A stretch of DNA of 26,080 nucleotides from Deinococcus sp. (GCF_018260405.1 NZ_JAGLBG010000034.1:1-26080); one strand, 5' to 3'; shown: positions 1 to 8,992, counted from the first letter of the stretch. The notes: generated by a model not told the origin, from the letters alone. Numbers and translations: made by a program.

Positions 1-73
1 GTCGCTAGGGTAAGCTGCGCGTTCCACCGTTAAAGCCTAAAACATTTCCCATGGTTAGGGCCTCAGACAGCCT

Positions 74-229
74 CTAACTTTTGCTAGTGGTGTTGTAAAT
101 GTGGTTGTACTCGACCTCAGCGCCGGTACCGCCAGCCGTGGCCGAAAAGCTGGAGCCGGTGAATGTGCCGTTGCCAGAGTTGCAGGCGGCGAGCAGAAGT
201 GGAAGGGCCAGAATTGCGAGTCTTTTCAT
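74..229 (-). CDS. Small predicted lipoprotein, 51 aa
   Basis: This short gene encodes a 51-residue protein of unknown function. Its N-terminus has a basic pair (K2, R3), a hydrophobic core and the lipobox L-A-A-C with Cys at residue 16, so it is predicted to be cleaved by signal peptidase II and lipid-anchored. The mature part is only about 36 residues and is rich in Gly, Ser, Thr and Asn. The ATG overlaps the TGA stop of rex (ATGA, positions 226-229), which suggests translational coupling as the last gene of the TPR-SPOR-rex operon. The GAGGAA just upstream, inside the end of rex, can serve as ribosome binding site. No terminator is visible between its stop and the window start. The lipobox and the stop-start overlap support a real gene; the function is not inferable. 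Confidence 0.72.
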   Translation of the reverse strand: MKRLAILALPLLLAACNSGNGTFTGSSFSATAGGTGAEVEYNHIYNTTSKS

Positions 230-933
230 AAGTGTTCCTCCGAATCGGTGATCTTGAGCTGAGGGTTGAGGATATAGAAGGCGAGCCGTTTCATGCCTGC
301 CAAGAAGTCGACATTTTCAATAATGACGCCGTGCCACTCTTCACTGACTTCGTGATGCCCGGCGCGTTCCAGGGTGCGGGGTTGAATAACTACTGGTGCA
401 AAGTTCAAGATGCCCTTGACCCCGGCCCCCACCAGGGCCTGAGCCGCCGCCTGCCCGCTTTCGGGTGGTACAGCAATAAATCCCATGTCCACTCTTCCGG
501 GCGTGTGCGCCTGTTGCTGAACAAAGTGGGCGAGTTGATTGGTGTGCTGCACTTCAAGCCCACGCACAGTCGTTCCCACGAGATCAGGATGGATGTCGAA
601 GGCTCCCACGTACTCGAAACGGTAATCGGTGGCGGGATAATTGGCGATGGCCTGTCCCAGACGCCCCATCCCAATGATAACGACATTCCAGGTCTGGTTA
701 AGGCCCAGTACCCGGACCAGTTCACGCTTAAGGACCGCAACTGTATAGCCCATACCGCGCGTTCCGAAACGTCCGAAGTAGGCCAAGTCCTTACGCACCT
801 GAAAAGGCGTTACATTGGCGCGTTCGGCCAGGTCGTTACTGCTGGTGCGGCTGACATCCTGAGCTTCGAGCTGCTCAAGAATGCGCAGGTAAGTGACCAG
901 GCGGCTGATGGCGGCGGTGGGAATATCAGCCAT
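226..933 (-). CDS. rex: Redox-sensing transcriptional repressor Rex
   Basis: This 235-residue protein matches Rex, the NADH/NAD+-sensing repressor that releases its operators when NADH is high and so controls respiratory and fermentative genes. Residues 1-80 form the winged-helix DNA-binding domain, with the typical stretch around VTPFQVRKDLAYFG (41-54). Residues 83-98 begin a Rossmann fold with the dinucleotide-binding loop GMGRLG (88-93). The later segment GILNFAP is also family-typical. It is about 20 residues longer than many Rex proteins because of extra terminal residues. It starts 2 nt after the stop of the SPOR gene and overlaps the lipoprotein gene by 4 nt, so it lies inside an operon with cell-envelope genes rather than alone. 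I did not find a convincing Rex operator palindrome in the window. Identity is very likely; the regulon is unknown. Confidence 0.95.
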   Translation of the reverse strand: MADIPTAAISRLVTYLRILEQLEAQDVSRTSSNDLAERANVTPFQVRKDLAYFGRFGTRGMGYTVAVLKRELVRVLGLNQTWNVVIIGMGRLGQAIANYPATDYRFEYVGAFDIHPDLVGTTVRGLEVQHTNQLAHFVQQQAHTPGRVDMGFIAVPPESGQAAAQALVGAGVKGILNFAPVVIQPRTLERAGHHEVSEEWHGVIIENVDFLAGMKRLAFYILNPQLKITDSEEHL

Positions 934-935
934 GA

Positions 936-2276
936 TTACTTGACGCGGAAATGCCCAAGTCCGGCGTTGTCGAGTCGGGCTTCGGCCCGCAGCAGGGCGT
1001 CGCCACTGTAGGGGCCGACAAGCACCGTCGTTCTACTGTCCGGAGGATTATTAACGGTAGGCGCAAAGTTGTTGTCGCGCAGAACACTCACAAGTTTCTG
1101 GGCACTTTCGACATACTTGAACGACCCGACTTGCAGGTAAGTCGGCCCACTGGGCGCAGTACGGGCGGGAATCTGGGTCTGTGCCGTACGTGCGCTGCGC
1201 TGCGTTGCTCCCGGCGCAGCGGCAGCGTCGGTGTTATCCGCAGTGGTGCTCGGAGCCGTGGCGGTCTTCGTCTTAGATTTGGGCTGAAGCAGCACGGCGT
1301 TGGGGTAAGCCCGCTGAATATCGGCCAGTGCCTGACGCGCCGTCGCCTCATCGGCGAACGGACCGACCTGCGCGACGTACTGGCTCCCTACATCGATAGG
1401 ATGAACCCTGTAGCCTAGCGTGCCTACCCCCGCCGTCTGATTTTCAGCCGTGCCGCGCGTGCCGAAGCTGCCCAGGCTGATGCGGTAATCGCTGCGGCGC
1501 GGAATACGGTTCTCGCTGGTGGCGACCGCACCCCCACTCCGGGGAGCCGCGTCGGGCGTGGCCGAAATGGGCGGCGCTTCGGGTGTTGGTGAAGTGGTCG
1601 CCGTGGTGGTCTTATCGTTGGTTTTGGCCGTCGGCTGCGCTTGTGGTGACTGGGTCTGTGACGACTGGGTCTGCGGCGCCTTGGCTACCGGCTCGGGCAG
1701 GACTGGTGGCGTGATCGGCTTGACCGGAGGCGCGGCAGGAACAGGCGGAATTGCGCTGGTCTGGGCCACCGTATTCTGGTCAACGGTGGTCTGCGCTGTG
1801 GTCCGGGAAGTCGCCGCCTCAGCTGGTTGCGTCGAGGCTTTGACCGCCGCGCCGCTAGTTTGTGCTGGTTCGGAAGCCGTCACCGGCGCGGTTGGAGCCG
1901 TTTGCGGCCTGTTTTGCACCGGAACCGGCGCACTGTCCCTGGTGCTCGGCGCAGTGCTCGCTGCAGGGGCCGAATTCGTGGCAGGCGCGGTGACGGGTGG
2001 GGTTGCTGGCGACTGTGCTGGGTGGGCGGCTGACTGGGCCGATTGTCCTGGCTGGGCCGAAGCGGACTGCGGTTTAGGTGTGGCCGGGACGGGTACGGTG
2101 CCGGGAGAAGCCGGAATCGCGGTGCTGACTGGCGGCAGGGTAACGGCTACTGGAGCGGGCTTGCGCTGACCGAGCAGCAGCGTTCCAAAGCCGCCGAGCA
2201 GCGCGAGAGTCAAGACACCGATCATGATGTCGGGCCAGCGTTGTGGGGGGCGTGACTGTGGCCTTGCCCCACTCAC
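936..2276 (-). CDS. Membrane-anchored protein with two SPOR domains
   Basis: This 446-residue protein has a short cytoplasmic N-terminus, one membrane segment (about 17-36), a long low-complexity linker rich in Pro, Ala, Thr and Gln (about 40-260), and two SPOR-type repeats near 262-332 and 376-446. SPOR domains bind denuded peptidoglycan glycan strands, commonly at the division septum, so a role in cell-wall or division machinery is likely. The architecture resembles FtsN/DedD in outline only. The start is GTG, overlapping the TGA stop of the upstream TPR gene (GTGA at 2273-2276), so translation is probably coupled. Its stop is 2 nt before rex. The linker composition makes alignment there uninformative; the domain calls rest on the paired motifs with QVGSF/VGPF or LGSF/QVGPF signatures. 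Confidence 0.85.
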   Translation of the reverse strand: MSGARPQSRPPQRWPDIMIGVLTLALLGGFGTLLLGQRKPAPVAVTLPPVSTAIPASPGTVPVPATPKPQSASAQPGQSAQSAAHPAQSPATPPVTAPATNSAPAASTAPSTRDSAPVPVQNRPQTAPTAPVTASEPAQTSGAAVKASTQPAEAATSRTTAQTTVDQNTVAQTSAIPPVPAAPPVKPITPPVLPEPVAKAPQTQSSQTQSPQAQPTAKTNDKTTTATTSPTPEAPPISATPDAAPRSGGAVATSENRIPRRSDYRISLGSFGTRGTAENQTAGVGTLGYRVHPIDVGSQYVAQVGPFADEATARQALADIQRAYPNAVLLQPKSKTKTATAPSTTADNTDAAAAPGATQRSARTAQTQIPARTAPSGPTYLQVGSFKYVESAQKLVSVLRDNNFAPTVNNPPDSRTTVLVGPYSGDALLRAEARLDNAGLGHFRVK

Positions 2277-3967
2277 TTAAGGGCCTCCTTCGCGCGGACA
2301 TCCCCCAGGTTGGCCGCTGTCTTCCACGACGCCCGGGCGTCTTCGGCCCGCATCTGGCCACGCTGGGCCAGTCCAAGCAGATACCAGGCCTCGCCACTCT
2401 TGGCGTTGTCGGTGACCAGGCCCTTCAAGACGGCTTCGGCCTCCGGATAACGGCCTGCGGCCAGCAGCGCCGAGGCGAGGTTCTGCCTCGCGGGCACACT
2501 CGGCTTAAGCTTAATGCTTTCGCTGAGGGCCGCCACCGCCGAAGGGTAATCCTTCAGGGCGTAGTTCGCCAGGCCCAACCAGAGGGTAGTCTCTGCGCTG
2601 GGCGCATTCAGGGCACTGGCATTAAGCAGGGTCTTGGCCTGGGCATATTGTCCGCCGCGGTACAGCGCCACTCCCTGAAGGAACTGGGCACGGGCCTGGG
2701 TGGGTTTGTCCGGCGAGGACTTGAGGGCCAGCTCCGCGTCCTGTCCAGCCTGGGCCGTTTGACCCATTGCCAGACGCAGGGCGGCCAGATTGGTGCGGAT
2801 ACGGGCGTTCTTGGGAGTGAGCTTCAGGGCATTCTGATACGCTTCAAGTGCCCCGGAACGGTCATTCCGGCTCAGGCGCAGGTCGGCTTCACGGCTGTAG
2901 GCGTCTACATTGCTGGGATCCTGCACATGCGCGGCCTGCGCCGAGAACACGGCGGCGCGGGTATCGCCCTGCCCGGCGAGAATATCCGCCTTGTGCAGCA
3001 GCAGCGCCGAGCGCGCCTTACCGGTCTTGGCCCGGCTGATGGCGGCGTCAAGCTCGCGTAAAGCGCGGTCGGCCAAGCCCTGGGTCACGTAAATGTCGGC
3101 CACGAGGTTCACGGCGTCGGCCCGCTCTGGCTGTTTCTGGATCAGGGCGTACAGGCCGGGCAGGGCCTGGGTTCCGTTGCCGGAAAGGGTCTGGGCCTGC
3201 GCCAGCCGGAACTGCACACTGGCGTCGCCTGGGCGCAGGACATTGAGGTCGCTGAGGGTGGCGCTCAGCCCGGCGAAATCGGCCTTGCGGGTCTGTTCGC
3301 CCGCCAGCGCGTCAAGAATCTGAGCCTGAATGACCGGAGAGGTCTTGTCTTTGGCGAGGGCGGCGGCGTCGGTGTAGAACTTCAGGGCGTCGGCGTAACG
3401 CCCGGCTCGGGTGGCGATGACGCCCAAGTTGTAGGGGCCTTCATAGCGGTCAGGAGCCATGGCCTGAAACTGCGTGAGTTCAAAAACGGCTCCCTTGTCG
3501 TCCTTCTGGGCCAGCAGCGCCAGCGCCAGGCCGAAGTGCGGCTCGGGGTTGTTGTAATGCTGCGCGACTAGCGCCTCGAACTGTGAGCGGGCCAGCGGGT
3601 AGCGGCCCGCTTTCAGGTTGTTCTGGGCAACCAGCAGCGCGGCTTGCTCCGCCGTGGTCAGGGGGGTGACTTCCACAGCAGGTTTGGCAACCGTGGCTAC
3701 CGGGGCTGCGTCGGCAGGAGGCTTTGTGGGCAGCCCATTGTCGACTGGAGTATTAGCAGCTTCCGCCGCCTTGACGCTGTTGGCGGCCTGCCGTACGTGT
3801 TGCAAGACGGCGGCGCTGTTGGGGGCACCAGTGGAATTGAGGATGTTTTGCCCACTCATGGCTGCGGAAGTGTCCGTCAGGGTCTGCGCCCGGGCACCGG
3901 TGCCGACGACGAGGGTGGCCGCAATAAGAACGCGGGTCAGTTGAGGAAATGAAGGGGACGGGTGCAT
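2273..3967 (-). CDS. Exported tetratricopeptide-repeat protein
   Basis: This 564-residue protein begins with a signal peptide: a short N-region, hydrophobic core, and A-R-A near residue 27. A Thr/Ala-rich region to about residue 105 follows. The rest is a long series of TPR-like helical hairpins with repeated patterns such as YPLARSQFEALVAQHYNNPEPHF, AGRYADALKFY and LLAAGRYPEAEAVL. TPR arrays are protein-interaction scaffolds. Export plus linkage to the SPOR protein suggests a role in envelope or division complexes, but this is inference. The ATG is preceded by AGGAGG nine bases upstream, a good ribosome binding site for the first gene of the operon. It overlaps the next gene by 4 nt. No enzymatic motif was seen. 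Confidence 0.85.
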   Translation of the reverse strand: MHPSPSFPQLTRVLIAATLVVGTGARAQTLTDTSAAMSGQNILNSTGAPNSAAVLQHVRQAANSVKAAEAANTPVDNGLPTKPPADAAPVATVAKPAVEVTPLTTAEQAALLVAQNNLKAGRYPLARSQFEALVAQHYNNPEPHFGLALALLAQKDDKGAVFELTQFQAMAPDRYEGPYNLGVIATRAGRYADALKFYTDAAALAKDKTSPVIQAQILDALAGEQTRKADFAGLSATLSDLNVLRPGDASVQFRLAQAQTLSGNGTQALPGLYALIQKQPERADAVNLVADIYVTQGLADRALRELDAAISRAKTGKARSALLLHKADILAGQGDTRAAVFSAQAAHVQDPSNVDAYSREADLRLSRNDRSGALEAYQNALKLTPKNARIRTNLAALRLAMGQTAQAGQDAELALKSSPDKPTQARAQFLQGVALYRGGQYAQAKTLLNASALNAPSAETTLWLGLANYALKDYPSAVAALSESIKLKPSVPARQNLASALLAAGRYPEAEAVLKGLVTDNAKSGEAWYLLGLAQRGQMRAEDARASWKTAANLGDVRAKEALK

Positions 3968-4113
3968 GTTTTAGGGCCTCCTGAGAAGACGGACAGCTTC
4001 AGGTTAGGTGCTGGCTTCTTGCACAACCCTTACCTAATGAACTGCCTGTGATTCCGGTACGGGTGTTATGGGATGGCGACGTGAGGCGGTTTCTGCGCCC
4101 CAGTGTCTGGACA

Positions 4114-5172
<1,059 letters not shown>

Positions 5173-5179
5173 GATTCAG

Positions 5180-5185
5180 AGGATA
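5180..5185 (-). promoter_or_regulatory. Candidate leaderless -10 box for alr
   Basis: On the minus strand TATCCT is followed by 7 nt and then the alr ATG at 5172. There is no Shine-Dalgarno motif. This spacing puts the transcription start at or next to the A of ATG. No clear -35 is visible. Confidence 0.5.
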
Positions 5186-5255
5186 GCCCCGGGGCTGGCG
5201 CGATCAGGCGTAGATTCCGTCCCGCCGTTACCTTCTACCTTTGACATCCCCACCT

Positions 5256-5307
5256 TTACATCGCGCTGTTACATCACACGGTCACATCACCCGGTTACAT
5301 CACGCTG
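5256..5307. repeat. Four tandem 13-bp repeats
   Basis: Four adjoining 13-bp units lie at 5256-5268, 5269-5281, 5282-5294 and 5295-5307 (TTACATCGCGCTG, TTACATCACACGG, TCACATCACCCGG, TTACATCACGCTG). The last unit contains the stop codon and final codons of the ferredoxin-like gene. The array therefore runs from its 3' end into the spacer before alr. On the minus strand each unit reads as CxGxGYGATGTRA. A 13-bp period is not a multiple of three, so copy-number change would alter the gene's end only through the stop-bearing unit. Confidence 0.8.
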
Positions 5308-6326
5308 TCGCTTTCACGCAGCAGAATCTGCGCTTCCAGGGCGGCTGGAAACCACTGCCTCTGCTCATGGATGGCCTGGGGCGGGCAGGAACGCAGGCAA
5401 GCCATGCAACCCGTGCAGGCGCTGAGGTCGAGCAGAAGGCGCACGCCGCCTTCGGGGGACAGTTCGCGCGTAATCGCCTCGGTGGGACACACGTTGGCGC
5501 ACACCGGGCAGTCGATGCAGCTGTCGTCAACCACCGGGGCAGGCCAATAGACCGCCACGTCCGGCGGGGGAGCGGGCTTGAGCGTCTGCTTGCGCCAGCG
5601 CCACTCCCCGGGGGTGCGCTGAGCGGGTTCGCTCCAGTCTACGAAGGGCAGCGGCCTTTCGGGGAGGTTCTGAACCACCTGTTTTTGGCCCATTCGTAGC
5701 AGGGTGCCGAATGCCCCGCGCCGCGACACGTTCAGGGCGCGGGAACTGTCTTCGGGGAGGGCGGCCCGCAGCGTAATCTGCGCTGGCCGCCCGGTCGCGC
5801 TGCGCAGGCGCTGCGTTGCACGCATGGCTTCCTGCACCTGCTGGGGTACCTGCGCCGAACCCACACTGCACTGTTCACACGCGCCGTGAATCAGGGTCAG
5901 CGGCTGGTTCCAGGCGCCCGCCGCACTCAGGAGCGCCGGGGTTACGCGTCCCAGACAGGGCAATTGCGGCCCGCCCGCGCCGCTTTGCGAACACGTCAGG
6001 GTCGCCTCGGGTTCACCGCGCTGATCTTGCACGGCTTGCAGTGACGTTTGAAGGTCGTATTCGAGTGCGCCGGTGGGACAGCCCTGCATGCACAGGCCGC
6101 AGCCGGTGCAGCGCTGATGGTCAATTTCGATGGCGAAGCTGCCCGCTGCCAGCTCAATGGCCGTATGTGGGCAGATAGTCTGGCAAATGTCGCACCCGCC
6201 CGCCGCCTGACGAACCAGCAGACAGCGCGGCTGCGTGTAGCGCGGCACTAAGTTGCCGAGTTCACCGAGTTGTTCGAGCACGCCGCGCAGCATGACGCGC
6301 AGTGTACGCCACCGTGCAAAACTCAT
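5295..6326 (-). CDS. Multi-cluster 4Fe-4S ferredoxin-like protein
   Basis: This 343-residue protein carries two dicluster ferredoxin regions. The N-terminal one has C35-x9-C45-x2-C48-x3-C52-P, a non-canonical spacing, and the canonical C73-x2-C76-x2-C79-x3-C83-P. The C-terminal one has canonical motifs at C270/C273/C276/C280 and C304/C307/C310/C314. Between them are further cysteines: C112, C124 (in PCLGRVTPALL) and C150-x2-C153 (GACEQCSVG). They recall the small MvhD/FrhB-neighbour Fe-S domain that accepts electrons in hydrogenase and heterodisulfide reductase complexes. No signal peptide or Tat motif is evident, so a cytoplasmic electron carrier is likely. It is divergent from the cytochrome c/amine oxidase pair, 108 bp away. 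The exact partner is unknown. Confidence 0.8.
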   Translation of the reverse strand: MSFARWRTLRVMLRGVLEQLGELGNLVPRYTQPRCLLVRQAAGGCDICQTICPHTAIELAAGSFAIEIDHQRCTGCGLCMQGCPTGALEYDLQTSLQAVQDQRGEPEATLTCSQSGAGGPQLPCLGRVTPALLSAAGAWNQPLTLIHGACEQCSVGSAQVPQQVQEAMRATQRLRSATGRPAQITLRAALPEDSSRALNVSRRGAFGTLLRMGQKQVVQNLPERPLPFVDWSEPAQRTPGEWRWRKQTLKPAPPPDVAVYWPAPVVDDSCIDCPVCANVCPTEAITRELSPEGGVRLLLDLSACTGCMACLRSCPPQAIHEQRQWFPAALEAQILLRESDSVM

Positions 6327-6381
6327 TCTGTGAGCAGGATTCTTAATGCTCCCGTCATCTAATGCCTAGTTTTGCCGGGGC

Positions 6382-6408
6382 TTGACTAAGCTGAACAGGA
6401 AATATTCA
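6382..6408 (+). promoter_or_regulatory. Possible promoter of the cytochrome c operon
   Basis: TTGACT at 6382-6387 is a good -35 match. TATTCA at 6403-6408 is the best -10, with a short 15-nt spacer. It lies in the divergent gap and feeds a transcript with a clear ribosome binding site (AAAAGGAG) before the cytochrome ATG. The short spacer makes this tentative. Confidence 0.35.
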
Positions 6409-6434
6409 GTCTCTCATGATTAAAAGGAGTCAGT

Positions 6435-7190
6435 ATGGCCTCTAAAAGGCGCGAGTTTTCACTTCTTCCCACGCTGCTGCTCAGTCTGGTGATCGGCACA
6501 GTGCTGGGCGTCTTGCTGCTGCTGCTGTTCGGGCGGCATGTCGGGAACCCCGATACGGTTTCGGCAGTTAACGCAGGGATTCCGGGTACCACGGTCATCG
6601 ACCGCAACGAGAACACCGGCAACAAGGCGGCGAACAGTAGCGCGGACACGGCCAGCACAACAAATACAGCCAGCACAACCACGGCGGCGGACGGTACGGC
6701 CACCGCGTCGGGTACGCCAGCCACGGCTGCGGCTACTGGCACGGCGACAGCCGATAACGCCAGCAAGACCCCGGTCGAGGGTCAGGCCGCCGCCGGAAGT
6801 GCCGGGGCCGCCGCGACCGCTGCCGCGCTGCCACAGGAGCAGACCGTGACTGATACCTCGTTTCAGGGGACGGGCGCTGAAATTTACGTGCAGGCTTGCC
6901 AGAGCTGCCACATGCCCGGCGGCAAGGGGGCCAAGGGTGCGGGCATTTACCCGGCGCTCGCCAACAATCCCAAGCTCAAGGCCATGCAGTACCCCACCGG
7001 CATGGTGCTGTACGGCAACGGCGGCATGCCCAGCTTCGGGCACTATATGAACGACCAGCAGATTAGCGAAGTGGTTAATTACATTCGCACCGAGCTGAAC
7101 AACAACACCGACAAGGTGACGCCCGACGACGTGAAAAAGATGCGTCAGCCTGGGCAGCATTACATGATTTTTGGGGAGGCGGCAGGCTGA
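6435..7190 (+). CDS. Membrane-anchored c-type cytochrome
   Basis: The 251-residue product has one N-terminal membrane anchor (about 11-32). A long Ala/Thr/Gly-rich flexible linker (about 40-135) follows, then a compact class I cytochrome c domain. Heme attachment is CQSCH at 155-159, and the likely distal ligand is M198 in GGMPSF. The heme domain is therefore held outside the membrane on a tether, a form suited to shuttling electrons. AAAAGGAG precedes the ATG at proper distance. Its TGA overlaps the ATG of the amine oxidase gene by one base (TGATG at 7188-7192), so the two are translationally coupled. I infer that it accepts electrons from that flavoenzyme and passes them to the respiratory chain; this is not shown by sequence. 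Confidence 0.9.
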   Translation: MASKRREFSLLPTLLLSLVIGTVLGVLLLLLFGRHVGNPDTVSAVNAGIPGTTVIDRNENTGNKAANSSADTASTTNTASTTTAADGTATASGTPATAAATGTATADNASKTPVEGQAAAGSAGAAATAAALPQEQTVTDTSFQGTGAEIYVQACQSCHMPGGKGAKGAGIYPALANNPKLKAMQYPTGMVLYGNGGMPSFGHYMNDQQISEVVNYIRTELNNNTDKVTPDDVKKMRQPGQHYMIFGEAAG

Positions 7191-8752
7191 TGGGCGTATC
7201 TAGGCGTGATTTTTTAGGCATGGTGGGCCTGGCTGGTGGCAGCGCCGCCGTGTTCCAGATGATGACCGTGATGGGGCTGGCAGCTCCTTCCACCTACAAG
7301 CAGCCGCAGCTGGGCACAGGCGGCAAGGGCAAGAAAGTGCTGATTCTGGGCGGCGGCCTGGCTGGTATGGTAAGCGCTTACGAACTGAACAAGGCCGGAT
7401 ACGAGGTCGAGATTCTGGAGTTCAACGCCCGCGCCGGGGGCCGCGTATGGACGATTCGCGGCGGCGACAAATACACCGAGCTGGGCGGCTTCGAGCAGAC
7501 CTGTCAGTTCGATAAGGGGCTATACCTCAACCCCGGCCCCTGGCGAATTCCGCACGTTCACCAGGCCTACCAGCACTACGCCCGCGAATTTGGCGTGAAG
7601 CTGGAAGTCTTTCCGATGATCAATCACAACGCCTATGTTCACCGCACAAGTGGTGTAAAAGAGCGCCAGGGCAAGTTGATGATCGACATGCAGGGCCACG
7701 TTTCCGAGCTGCTCGCCAAGGCCCTGAGCCAGAACGCGCTCCAGGGCGAGATGACTGGCGAGGACAAGGCCAAGGTTCTCGAAGCTCTGAAGGGTTGGGG
7801 GTTCTTAGACAAGGATTACCGCTACAGCAAGAGCCTGGCGACCAGCAGTTACCGTGGCTATGACCGCGACCCCGGTGCGCGGCTGGAACCCGGCACGCCC
7901 AGCACGCCGCTGAGCCTGGACGCCATTGTCAAGAATGACCTATGGACCGACCTGAATACCGGCCTGGCCTACGAGTTCCACAGCACTATTTTCGAGCCGG
8001 TGGGCGGAATCGACGCGATGGCTCGGGCGTTCGAGGCCCGTACCCGGCAGTTCATCAAGTACCGCAGCAGAGTCACCGACATCAAGCAGGATGAGGGCGG
8101 CGTAACGGCCACATACGAAGATTTGACCACCGGCTCGACTAGAACTGCGCGGGGCGATTACTGCATCTGCACCATTCCGCTGAGCATCCTGAGCCAGATT
8201 CCGAGTACCGGCCTGAGCCCTCAACTGGCCGATGCCATCAAGAAAGTGCCGTATGGGCCGTCCTTCAAAGCGGGGATGCAGTACAAGCGACGTTTCTGGG
8301 AGCAGGACGAAGCGATTTATGGTGGGGTCACCTACACCGACCAGAGCATGGGGCTGATGTCCTACCCGGCCAACAACTACAACTCGAACGGCAAGGGTGT
8401 GGTGCTGGGCGCGTACATGTTCGGCCCTGACGCCGTGAAGTTCACCGGCATGAACCCCAAGGACCGCTTGCAGGAAGTACTGAAGCAGAACATTGCCATT
8501 CACCCACAGGCCGAAAAGGAATTCGACAACGGTATTTCAGTGGGCTGGCACCGCGTGCCTTTTACGCTAGGCTGCTACGGCCTGTACAACGAAGAAACCC
8601 GCAAGGATATCTATCCGACGCTGTGTGCCCTGGACAAGCGCTTTATTCTGGCGGGCGAACACACGTCCTACTGGAACGCCTGGCAAGAAGGAGCGCTGCT
8701 GGCCGGAACCTCGGCAGTAGAAATCATTCACGAGGCTGCCAGCAAAGCCTGA
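7190..8752 (+). CDS. Tat-exported FAD-dependent amine oxidase
   Basis: This 520-residue flavoprotein starts with a Tat signal, SRRDFLGM (R5-R6), then a hydrophobic stretch to about residue 31. The FAD-binding dinucleotide fold follows, with GGGLAG (54-59), an acidic EILEF end and ARAGGRVWTIRG. Near the C-terminus, AGEHTSYWNAWQEGALLAG (about 488-506) is the second FAD contact of the flavin amine oxidase family (L-amino acid oxidase, monoamine oxidase). It oxidises an amine or amino acid to the imine outside the cytoplasm; the substrate cannot be read. Close coupling to a tethered cytochrome c suggests it may work as a dehydrogenase that passes electrons to that heme rather than to oxygen, as established for nicotine oxidoreductase NicA2 with its cytochrome CycN. 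A hairpin terminator follows its stop. Confidence 0.88.
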   Translation: MGVSRRDFLGMVGLAGGSAAVFQMMTVMGLAAPSTYKQPQLGTGGKGKKVLILGGGLAGMVSAYELNKAGYEVEILEFNARAGGRVWTIRGGDKYTELGGFEQTCQFDKGLYLNPGPWRIPHVHQAYQHYAREFGVKLEVFPMINHNAYVHRTSGVKERQGKLMIDMQGHVSELLAKALSQNALQGEMTGEDKAKVLEALKGWGFLDKDYRYSKSLATSSYRGYDRDPGARLEPGTPSTPLSLDAIVKNDLWTDLNTGLAYEFHSTIFEPVGGIDAMARAFEARTRQFIKYRSRVTDIKQDEGGVTATYEDLTTGSTRTARGDYCICTIPLSILSQIPSTGLSPQLADAIKKVPYGPSFKAGMQYKRRFWEQDEAIYGGVTYTDQSMGLMSYPANNYNSNGKGVVLGAYMFGPDAVKFTGMNPKDRLQEVLKQNIAIHPQAEKEFDNGISVGWHRVPFTLGCYGLYNEETRKDIYPTLCALDKRFILAGEHTSYWNAWQEGALLAGTSAVEIIHEAASKA

Positions 8753-8769
8753 TCTTGACCAGCACCACG

Positions 8770-8800
8770 CCCGTCAGCGCCTGTGCCTGACGGGTTTGTT
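8770..8800 (+). terminator. Rho-independent terminator of the cytochrome c/amine oxidase operon
   Basis: CCCGTCAG (8770-8777) pairs perfectly with CTGACGGG (8787-8794) across a 9-nt loop, followed by TTTGTT. It begins 18 bp after the amine oxidase stop. Confidence 0.8.
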
Positions 8801-8816
8801 ATGTGGGTCATACGAA

Positions 8817-8853
8817 CTCCGATTGAATCTTGTTGTTTCAGATTCAATCGGAG
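8817..8853. repeat. Perfect 14-bp inverted repeat, likely dispersed palindromic repeat
   Basis: CTCCGATTGAATCT (8817-8830) and its exact complement AGATTCAATCGGAG (8840-8853) flank a 9-nt loop. The left flank reads GTCATACGAA. A related half-site, TCATACGGACTCC, occurs at 24447-24459. This suggests copies of one small repeat family, here with decayed outer arms. There is no T-tract, so it is not an ordinary terminator. Confidence 0.75.
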
Positions 8854-8992
8854 CGGATGCGCGAAGGAAAAATATGGGTTTCGCGGTAAAGGCGCTTCTT
8901 GGGCAAAACGGCACCCAGGATGGGGCCTGCCCGCTTCCCAGCTGTACCAGTATTGAGCGCAGTCGGTAGGAGGCGCCTAGCGGGTCAAGGGC

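Noticed and set aside
1519..2169. 216-residue plus-strand frame rich in Gly, Ala and Val
   Set aside because: It is the antisense shadow of the Pro/Ala/Thr-rich linker of the SPOR protein.
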